This document shows positions 54,501 to 64,000 of a stretch of 64,000 bases of DNA, in pieces. Positions within the stretch are counted from its first letter, which is position 1. Every line of letters starts with the position of its first letter. The stretch comes from Orlajensenia leifsoniae (GTDB taxonomy: Bacteria > Actinomycetota > Actinomycetes > Actinomycetales > Microbacteriaceae): NCBI RefSeq assembly GCF_004570845.1, contig NZ_SPQZ01000008.1, positions 59,733 through 123,732 of the forward strand, given 5' to 3'. A model generated the notes under the pieces. That model was given only the letters and a program-made list of their open reading frames with translations. It did no database searches and was not told where the DNA came from. The translations under genes and the position numbers were made by a program.

Positions 54501-55137
54501 CGTCGAACCCTTCGTTTCCGCCCTCGAGGAGCGGGGAGATGTGCGGAAGCTCGTCGAGGCTGTTCACTCCGAGCTGGGTGAGCAGGAGCTCGGTCGTTCC
54601 GTAGTTGATGGCGCCGGTCTCGGCGTCGGCGAACAGCTCGGTCACGAGGCCACGGCTGAGCAGCGTGCGCACGACCGAGTCGACGTTGACGGCGCGGATG
54701 GAGGCGATGGCCCCGCGCGTGATGGGCTGCTTGTAGGCGATCACGGCGAGGGTCTCGAGGGCCGCCTGCGAGAGCCTGGTCGGGTTCTGCGTGAGCACGA
54801 AGTCCGTCACCAGCGCATCGTGCTCCGGGCGCACGTAGACGCGCCAGCCGCCACCGACCTCACGAAGTTCGAAGCCGCGACGGATGCCGGTGGGCTCGCC
54901 GTCCCGGTTGAGGCCGTCGTAGTCGGCGACCAGGGTGGCGATCGCGGCCTGCACCTCGGCGACGGGCCGGCCGACAGCGGTCGCCAGGTGGACGACGCCC
55001 TGCGGCTCGTCGGTCACCATGAGGATCGCCTCGAGGCGTCGCTCGAGCTCCCCGGGCGCCGGCGGCGCCACGGCGACGTCGGTGTCCGCCTCGGTCGCGG
55101 CATCCGTCATGACATCCTCTTCCACGGTCTCAGGCAT
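54487..55137 (-). CDS. scpB: Segregation and condensation protein B
   Basis: This 216-residue winged-helix protein is the kleisin partner of ScpA in the SMC-ScpAB condensin. ELERRLEAILMVTDEPQGVVHLATAVGRP starts the first winged helix. SQAALETLAVIAYKQPITRGAIASIRAVNVDSVVRTLLSRGLV (about residues 126-168) is the family core in the second. The N-terminus (residues 1-27) is acidic and variable; an internal ATG at 55110 is an alternative start. It overlaps scpA by 8 bp upstream and rluB by 14 bp downstream. Confidence 0.93.
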   Translation of the reverse strand: MPETVEEDVMTDAATEADTDVAVAPPAPGELERRLEAILMVTDEPQGVVHLATAVGRPVAEVQAAIATLVADYDGLNRDGEPTGIRRGFELREVGGGWRVYVRPEHDALVTDFVLTQNPTRLSQAALETLAVIAYKQPITRGAIASIRAVNVDSVVRTLLSRGLVTELFADAETGAINYGTTELLLTQLGVNSLDELPHISPLLEGGNEGFDGDIR

Positions 55138-55990
55138 CGTAATCGGCTCCCAGGTTGGCCAGGTTCTCGTCCGACCAGTGCTCGCTGGTCCATTTCACGG
55201 TGAGCTCCCCGAGGGGTTCGAGCTGCTCGAAGGAGAGGGCTCCGTGGCGGTACAGCTCGAGCACGGCGAGGAAGCGCGCGATGATGACGCCCTTCACCGG
55301 AGCGTCGGCCACGAGCTCCCGGAACGAGAGCACGTCGCCGCGGCGCAGCATCGCCACGACCAGGGCCGCCTGCTCCCGGATGCTGACCAGCGGCGCGTGC
55401 AGGTGGTCAAGGCCCACGACGGGCACCTCCCGCGGTGCGAGCGCGAGCATCGCGATCGCAGCGAAGTCGTCGGCCGACAGGGTCCACACCAGCTCGGGCG
55501 TGCGCTGGCGGTACTTCTCCTCGAGGCGCACCGAGCGGGCGTGCCGCGAGCCTTCGGCGTCGAGGTGCTGCTGGAACCAGGTCGACGCCTGCTTGAACGC
55601 CCGGTACTGCAGCAGGCGGGCGAACAGCAGGTCGCGGGCCTCGAGCAGGGCGACGTCCTCGGCGTCGACGAGCTCGCCCTGCGGCAGCAGGCCCGCGATC
55701 TTCAGGTCGAGCAGGGTCGCAGCGACGACGAGGAACTCCGTCGCCTGGTCGAGTTCCTCGACGCTGTCGAGGCCGCGCAGGTACGACAGGAACTCGTCGG
55801 TCACCGCGCTCAGGGCGATGTCGGTGATGTCGAGCTCGTGCTTGGTGATGAGAGAGAGCAGCAGGTCGAACGGACCCGCGAAGTTCGCGAGCTTCACCCT
55901 GAAGCCGGGCTCCTCGGCATCCGCGGGAGCGACGACGCTCAGCGCGCCAGACGGCTCAGCCTGCCCGACGACCTCAGGCGACTGCGCCAC
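55130..55990 (-). CDS. scpA: Segregation and condensation protein A
   Basis: This is the 286-residue kleisin subunit. FAGPFDLLLSLITKHELDITDIALSAVTDEFLSYL (about residues 37-71) is the SMC-binding N-terminal domain signature. TEFLVVAATLLDLKIAGLLP follows. The C-terminal winged helix ends FLAVLELYRHGALSFEQLEPLGELTVKW. With Smc (not encoded here) and ScpB it compacts and separates daughter chromosomes. The GTG start overlaps parA by 17 bp. Confidence 0.95.
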   Translation of the reverse strand: MAQSPEVVGQAEPSGALSVVAPADAEEPGFRVKLANFAGPFDLLLSLITKHELDITDIALSAVTDEFLSYLRGLDSVEELDQATEFLVVAATLLDLKIAGLLPQGELVDAEDVALLEARDLLFARLLQYRAFKQASTWFQQHLDAEGSRHARSVRLEEKYRQRTPELVWTLSADDFAAIAMLALAPREVPVVGLDHLHAPLVSIREQAALVVAMLRRGDVLSFRELVADAPVKGVIIARFLAVLELYRHGALSFEQLEPLGELTVKWTSEHWSDENLANLGADYDA

Positions 55991-56861
55991 GGAAGACCAG
56001 CTCCCTGGCCAGCTGACGGTAGGCGTGCGCTGCAGCGTGCTCCGGCGCGAACTGCGTGATCGGGCTGCCGGCCACCGAGGCGTCGGGGAACTTGACCGTG
56101 CGACCGATGACGGTCTCGAGAACCTTGTCGCCGAACGCGTCGACGACCCGCTCGAGCACCTCGCGGGAGTGCAGGGTGCGGGAGTCGTACATGGTCGCGA
56201 GGATGCCGTCGAGCTGGATCGCCGGGTTCAGGCGGTCGCGCACCTTGTCGATGGTCTCGATGAGCAGGGCGACGCCGCGCAGCGCGAAGAACTCGCACTC
56301 GAGCGGGATCAGAACGCCGTGAGCGGCCGTCAGGGCGTTGACCGTGAGCAGTCCGAGCGACGGCTGGCAGTCGATGAGGATCACGTCGTAGTCGGCCGAC
56401 AGGCGGCGGAGCACACCAGCGAGGATCTGCTCGCGGGCGACCTCGTTGACGAGGTGCACCTCCGCGGCCGAGAGGTCGATGTTCGCGGGGATCACGTCGA
56501 GGCCGGGAACGCCGGTCTTCTGGATCGCCTCGAGCGGGTCCTTCGACCGCGACAGCAGCAGGTCGTAGATCGTCGTGACGTCGTGCGTGGGAACACCGAG
56601 TCCGGCCGAGAGGGCGCCCTGCGGGTCGAAGTCGATGGCGAGCACGCGGCGGCCGTCCTCGGCGAGCGCAGCTCCCAGGCTGATGGTGGTCGTGGTCTTG
56701 CCCACGCCGCCCTTCTGGTTGCAGAGTGCGATGACGCGTGCCGGGCCGTGCGACTTCAACGGCTTCGGCTGGGCGAACTTGCGCTGGGGGCGGCCTGTCG
56801 GGCCGAGCACCACGTCGTCGGGGAAGGTGAGTGTCACCGAGTCGTCCTGCTTACCGGTCAC
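55974..56861 (-). CDS. ParA/Soj-family ATPase
   Basis: This is a 295-residue deviant-Walker ATPase. After a ~40-residue N-terminal extension comes CNQKGGVGKTTTTISLG (about residues 47-63, with the signature Lys), then AIDFDPQGALSAGLG and ILIDCQPSLGLLTVNAL. It is encoded directly before scpAB, the standard position for the second ParA of actinobacteria, with no ParB beside it. It probably positions a chromosomal or cellular cargo rather than being the oriC ParAB (inference). The start is a GTG. It lies 48 bp downstream of xerD. Confidence 0.9.
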   Translation of the reverse strand: MTGKQDDSVTLTFPDDVVLGPTGRPQRKFAQPKPLKSHGPARVIALCNQKGGVGKTTTTISLGAALAEDGRRVLAIDFDPQGALSAGLGVPTHDVTTIYDLLLSRSKDPLEAIQKTGVPGLDVIPANIDLSAAEVHLVNEVAREQILAGVLRRLSADYDVILIDCQPSLGLLTVNALTAAHGVLIPLECEFFALRGVALLIETIDKVRDRLNPAIQLDGILATMYDSRTLHSREVLERVVDAFGDKVLETVIGRTVKFPDASVAGSPITQFAPEHAAAHAYRQLARELVFRGAVA

Positions 56862-56909
56862 TGCATCTCTCCTCGACTAGGCCGCACATCCCGTGCGCCC
56901 GTGACGATT

Positions 56910-57815
56910 CTACCGAGCGCGGGGGTGGGCGCTGGTGTACATATCCCGGAGTGTGTCGGCTGTGACCATCGTGTAGATCTGCGTGGTCGCCACGGAGGAG
57001 TGTCCGAGCAGTTCCTGCACCACCCGAACGTCGGCACCCCCCGCCAGCAGATGAGTGGCGAAGGAGTGCCTCAGGGTGTGCGGAGACACCTCGGCGGTGA
57101 TGCCGGCGCGCTCTGCTGCAGCCCTGATGATGAGCCACGCGTTCTGCCGCGAGACGCGCTGGCCGCGCAGGCCGAGGAACAGCGCCGGGGTGGCCGCACC
57201 GCGTGCCGACAGCGTGGGACGCGCCCGCACGAGGTAGGCGTCGATGGCCGCCCTGGCGAAGCTGCCGACCGGAACGATCCGCTGCTTGCCGCCCTTGCCG
57301 AGCAGCCTGATGACGCCGTCCTCGAGAACATCGTCGACGTTCAGAGACACGGCCTCGCTCACGCGCGCTCCCGTCGCGTAGAGCAGCTCCAGCAGCGCCT
57401 TGTCGCGCAGTTGCTGCAGGCTCTCGCCATCCGTCGCCGCGAGAAGACGCTCGACGTCCTCGATCGAGATCGCCTTGGGCAACCTGGTGCCGAGTTTCGG
57501 CGGCTTGGTCTCGCGGGCGACATCCGTCGTCGTCACCCCCTCCTCGGCGAGGAAGCGGTGGAAGCCGCGCACCGACGAGAGCACGCGCGCGATCGACGAC
57601 GACGTCAACGGCGACTCCTCGCGGGTGCCCAGATGCTGCACGAAGGCCGAGAGGGCCGATTGGTCGACGGATGCCGGATCCTCGATGCCCTGCTCGTCGC
57701 ACCATGCGGCGTACAACGCCAGGTCCCGCCGGTACGCGGCGATGGTGTTCGCCGCCAGCCCGCGCTCCACCGAGACATGCCGCAGGTAGGAGTCGATCGC
57801 CGGCTGCAGCTTCAT
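56910..57815 (-). CDS. xerD: Tyrosine recombinase XerD
   Basis: This is the 301-residue site-specific recombinase that, with XerC, resolves chromosome dimers at dif. The N-terminal SAM-like core-binding domain has [24 protein letters not shown]. The catalytic set is complete: Arg in [13 protein letters not shown], Lys in [23 protein letters not shown] (His-x-x-Arg), [14 protein letters not shown] (His and nucleophilic Tyr). It lies in the conserved NUDIX-xerD-parA-scpA order and carries no sign of phage or element linkage, so it is the housekeeping enzyme. Confidence 0.95.
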   Translation of the reverse strand: MKLQPAIDSYLRHVSVERGLAANTIAAYRRDLALYAAWCDEQGIEDPASVDQSALSAFVQHLGTREESPLTSSSIARVLSSVRGFHRFLAEEGVTTTDVARETKPPKLGTRLPKAISIEDVERLLAATDGESLQQLRDKALLELLYATGARVSEAVSLNVDDVLEDGVIRLLGKGGKQRIVPVGSFARAAIDAYLVRARPTLSARGAATPALFLGLRGQRVSRQNAWLIIRAAAERAGITAEVSPHTLRHSFATHLLAGGADVRVVQELLGHSSVATTQIYTMVTADTLRDMYTSAHPRAR

Positions 57816-61868
<4,053 letters not shown>

Positions 61869-61876
<8 letters not shown>

Positions 61877-62795
61877 TGGTGTCGGGTCCTCGCCATCCGG
61901 TGACGGGCAGCTGGAACTTGTTCACGAGACGGTCGGTGAACGGTCCGGGATGCAGCCGAGCGAGTCTCACGGGAACCGGGGACCGTCGCACGACCACCCG
62001 CGCCCCCGGCTGCAGATCGAACGAGCGCCGGCCGTCGCACCAGAGCACGCCGGAGGCCTCTGTACGCCGCAGCAGCTCGATGGCCATGGCCGAGTCAGGT
62101 CCGACCACGATGGGGCGCGCGAAGAGGGCGTGAGCGCTGAGGGGAACCATGAGCATCGCGTCGAGGGTGGGCCAGACGACGGGCCCGCCGCCCGAGAAGG
62201 CGTATGCCGTCGAACCCGTCGGGGTGGACAGCACGACGCCGTCGCACCCGAAGGTCGAGAGCGGCCGCCGGTCGACCTCGATGGCCACCTCGAGCATCCG
62301 CTCGCGGCTGGCCTTCTCGACCGTGGCCTCGTTCAGGGCCCAGTCCTCGTGCACGATCTCGTCGCCCTGCTTCACCCGCACCGAGAGCGTCATGCGCTCC
62401 TCGACGACGTAGTCGCGCGCGAGGCCGCGGCCGATGGCCTCGCCCAGGTCGTCGCGCTCGCTCTCCGCCAGGAAGCCGACGTGCCCGAGGTTCACCCCGA
62501 GGATGGGCGTCGCGGCATCGCGCACGAGCTCGGCCGCGCGCAGGATGGTGCCGTCGCCCCCGAGCACGACCACGAGCTCGAGGTCTTCGGCGCGCACGCC
62601 GGAGCCCAGTCGCTCGGTCTGGCCGTCGAGTTCTGGAGCGTACTGGTGCAGGTCGTCCCACTGGTCTCCGGGAAGCACGGGCAGGGCGCCGGCTGCGGTG
62701 AGCTGACGGCAGGCGTCGAGCGCGGCGGCCAGCGATTCGGCACGGCCCGTGTGCGCGACGACGAGGATAGGACGGGCATCTGCCACGACTCTCAC
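61869..62795 (-). CDS. nadK: NAD kinase
   Basis: This 308-residue enzyme phosphorylates NAD to NADP. The catalytic GGDGTILRAAELV (about residues 60-72), GVNLGHVGFLAE and the NE/D-type pocket DWALNEATVEKA, STPTGSTAYAFSGGGPVVWP are all present. I place the start at the GTG overlapping the tlyA stop (GTGA, 62792-62795). An ATG at 62828 would overlap tlyA by 37 bp, and a further GTG at 62786 has a better-spaced GGGAG. The 3' end overlaps recN by 8 bp. Confidence 0.92.
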
Positions 62796-63595
62796 ACTCC
62801 CGTCATCGAAGAAACCAGACTCAACCATTCTGTCGGATTGCTGCCGCGACTCCGGCTCATCCAGACCAGATACTCATGGTTTCCGGCTCCGCCGGCGATC
62901 GGTGAAGGAGTGAGCCCGGCCGTGCCGACGCCGAGGTCGAACCCGGCCCAGAGCACGTTCGAGACCGCATCCGCGCGTCGCCCGGCGTCCTTGACGATGC
63001 CCTCTCGAATGCCGCTCTTGCCCACCTCGAACTGCGGCTTGATCAGCAGCACGAAATCGGCGTCGTCGACCGCGCTGTCGACGAGCGCCGGCAGCACCAG
63101 GGGCAGCGAGATGAAGGAGAGGTCGGCCACGACCAGATCGGGTCGATCGGTGATTCCGGATGCCCCTGCCAACGACGACGGACTCATGTCGCGCACGTTG
63201 AAGCCCTCGACCAGGGCGAGCCGCTCCTCCGTCGCGAGCAGCGGCGAGAGCTGTCCGTGCCCGACGTCGATGCCGATCACGCGGGCGGCGCCACGCTCGA
63301 GCAGCACCTGGGTGAAGCCACCGGTGGAGATCCCGGCGTCGAGCGCGATGCGGCCCTCCGCCGAGAGCCCGAAGGCGTCGAGCGCTGCGTTCAGCTTGTG
63401 GGCGCCGCGACTCACATAGTCGTCGGTGCCGGCGACCTCGATCAGCTGATTCTCGCGCACCTTCGCCGCGGCCTTCACGACGGGCTTGCCGTCCACGGTC
63501 ACGAGGCCGGCGGTGATGAGCGAGACGGCGTGGGTGCGAGAGCGGGCGAGGCCGCGCGCCGCGAGAGCGGCGTCCAGGCGGGAGTCCGTCATCAT
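62792..63595 (-). CDS. tlyA: TlyA-family rRNA 2'-O-methyltransferase
   Basis: This is a 267-residue protein with an N-terminal S4 domain (RLDAALAARGLARSRTHAVSLITAGLVTVDG, about residues 5-35) and an FtsJ-like methyltransferase. SAM-binding ALDAGISTGGFTQVLLERGA lies near residues 85-104. DLVVADLSFISLPLVLPAL and LLIKPQFEVGK (catalytic Lys region) follow. TlyA methylates 16S C1409 and 23S C1920 and makes ribosomes sensitive to capreomycin; it is also linked to haemolysin annotation. The ATG at 63595 overlaps the stop of the upstream small gene (TGATG). Confidence 0.93.
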   Translation of the reverse strand: MMTDSRLDAALAARGLARSRTHAVSLITAGLVTVDGKPVVKAAAKVRENQLIEVAGTDDYVSRGAHKLNAALDAFGLSAEGRIALDAGISTGGFTQVLLERGAARVIGIDVGHGQLSPLLATEERLALVEGFNVRDMSPSSLAGASGITDRPDLVVADLSFISLPLVLPALVDSAVDDADFVLLIKPQFEVGKSGIREGIVKDAGRRADAVSNVLWAGFDLGVGTAGLTPSPIAGGAGNHEYLVWMSRSRGSNPTEWLSLVSSMTGV

Positions 63596-63753
63596 CAACC
63601 GCGCGAGCGCGACACGTCGCCGCCCTCGAGGCGGTCGCGCAGCTGGTCGTGGAGCTGGGCGTAGGCCGTCGCACGCTCGTCGAGCGGCTGGTCCTCGATC
63701 ACGCGCAGGCGCGGCAGCAGCCCGTCGTCGTTCGGTCTCTCGTCGGCATCCAC
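63595..63753 (-). CDS. Small conserved-looking protein upstream of tlyA
   Basis: This is a 52-residue reading frame starting at GTG. Its product starts MDADERPNDDGLLPRLRVIE, continues DQPLDERATAYAQLHDQL and ends RDRLEGGDVSRSRG. It is acidic at the N-terminus, with a helix-prone middle and no membrane segment. Its stop overlaps the tlyA ATG (TGATG), so it is translationally coupled. A -10 box TACCTT lies 6 nt before the GTG, giving a leaderless operon start. Small proteins of this kind (YAxLHDxLRxxL pattern) often precede tlyA in actinobacteria; the function is unknown. Confidence 0.7.
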   Translation of the reverse strand: MDADERPNDDGLLPRLRVIEDQPLDERATAYAQLHDQLRDRLEGGDVSRSRG

Positions 63754-63759
63754 CCCTCA

Positions 63760-63765
63760 AAGGTA
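63760..63765 (-). promoter_or_regulatory. -10 box of the small gene-tlyA-nadK-recN operon (leaderless)
   Basis: On the - strand TACCTT is followed after 6 nt (TGAGGG) by the GTG at 63753. Confidence 0.5.
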
Positions 63766-63814
63766 CCGCGTCGAACGGATGCGGCCGCCTATCGCGACGG
63801 CCCGTTAACCACGA

Positions 63815-63839
63815 ACGACCGCCCCTGCGGGGCGGTCGT
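63815..63839. terminator. Second terminator hairpin after the rRNA operon
   Basis: A perfect 11-bp GC-rich stem, ACGACCGCCCC with GGGGCGGTCGT, has a 3-nt loop. It lies downstream of the 5S gene and its first terminator (reading on the - strand) and upstream of the tlyA operon promoter, so it insulates the two. Confidence 0.75.
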
Positions 63840-63843
63840 GTCG

Positions 63844-63888
63844 GTGCTGGCTCAACCAGTGCTGGCTGAGCCTGTGCTGACTTAAATG
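63844..63888. repeat. Three imperfect 15-bp tandem units between rRNA terminators
   Basis: Units starting at 63844, 63859 and 63874 share GTGCTGGCT (the third reads GTGCTGACT) and then diverge. They fill the space between the two terminator hairpins; no function is evident. Confidence 0.6.
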
Positions 63889-63890
63889 CG

Positions 63891-63921
63891 AAAAGGCCAC
63901 CCAGTGTGTGGGTGGCCTTTT
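63891..63921 (-). terminator. rRNA operon terminator
   Basis: A perfect 13-bp stem (AAAAGGCCACCCA with TGGGTGGCCTTTT) and 5-nt loop lie just after the 5S 3' end on the - strand. The U-run at the end makes it a standard intrinsic terminator, and it is symmetric enough to work in both directions. Confidence 0.92.
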
Positions 63922-63930
63922 CGTGAGTTA

Positions 63931-64000
63931 AGTCCGGCGGTGTCCTACTCTCCCACAGGGTCTCCCCTGCAGTACCATCGGCGCTGAGAGTCTTAGCTTC
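63931..64000 (-). rRNA. rrf: 5S ribosomal RNA, 3' part
   Basis: Read on the - strand, the last 70 bases give GAAGCTAAGACTCTCAGCGC, GATGGTACTGCAGGGGAGAC and CCTGTGGGAGAGTAGGACAC, ending CGCCGGACTT. This is the conserved 3' half of actinobacterial 5S rRNA. The 5' part and presumably the 23S and 16S genes lie beyond the window. The strong terminator follows at once. Confidence 0.95.

Noticed and set aside
56910..57815. Tyrosine recombinase considered as an integrase of a mobile element.
   Set aside because: It has XerD length and sequence and sits in the conserved NUDIX-xerD-parA-scpA order; no att sites, tRNA or phage genes are near.

Overview
The window is a high-GC, gene-dense actinobacterial chromosome segment, most likely from the family Microbacteriaceae (order Micrococcales). 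This rests on several things: the PnrA-type nucleoside importer, RamB, TlyA and RibBA homologues; the order recN-pyrG-NUDIX-xerD-parA-scpAB-rluB-tyrA-cmk-der; many start codons lying 6-8 nt downstream of a TANNNT -10 box (leaderless mRNAs); and a heavily repeated GACGGATGC word. The genus cannot be fixed from the sequence alone. I see no prophage, CRISPR array or insertion sequence, and no stretch longer than about 215 bases without a gene or recognisable RNA element.

Layout. 1-550: 3' end of a biotin-dependent acyl-CoA carboxylase alpha chain. 657-2096: LpdA-type flavoprotein without redox cysteines. 2252-15233: nucleoside uptake and salvage. It holds purine nucleoside phosphorylase plus a phosphosugar mutase (+ strand) and, on the - strand, an orphan PTS EIIA/EIIB pair, adenosine deaminase, thymidine phosphorylase, cytidine deaminase, a BmpA-type ABC importer and two BMP lipoproteins. 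15303-16415: mannose-1-phosphate guanylyltransferase. 16619-20110: sdhCDAB. 20234-24743: BrkB-like membrane protein, exonuclease III, TrpS, GNAT and HAD proteins. 24772-27643: glpD with a divergent SorC-type regulator and two palindromic operator candidates. 27646-31401: FMN riboswitch and ribD-ribE-ribBA-ribH.

31477-50193 is more accessory. It holds three MFS transporters, an ABC-2 exporter, a small HTH protein with a doubled operator next to an ABC exporter, and a lone AbiEi/DUF559-like gene bracketed by twin palindromes. It also holds GTP-dependent PEP carboxykinase divergent from RamB, a PadR/membrane protein pair and a thiolase/SDR pair. Palindromic intergenic repeats (at 31428, 33494 and 48607) and short tandem duplications cluster here. 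50377-63753 is a co-directional - strand core block (der, cmk, tyrA, rluB, scpB, scpA, parA, xerD, NUDIX, pyrG, recN, nadK, tlyA and a 52-residue protein), mostly with overlapping start and stop codons. The window ends in the 3' part of a 5S rRNA on the - strand with its terminator.

How the genes work together. The importer brings in nucleosides. Add and Cdd deaminate them, and PunA and DeoA phosphorolyse them to (deoxy)ribose-1-phosphate, which the neighbouring mutase may convert to the 5-phosphate. Riboflavin made by the riboswitch-controlled rib operon is the precursor of the FAD used by SdhA, GlpD and LpdA. PckG and RamB sit at the switch between glycolytic and acetate or fatty-acid carbon, near a beta-oxidation-type thiolase/SDR pair. 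The last block combines chromosome segregation and repair (ParA, ScpAB, XerD, RecN) with ribosome maturation (Der, RluB, TlyA) and nucleotide supply (Cmk, PyrG, NadK).
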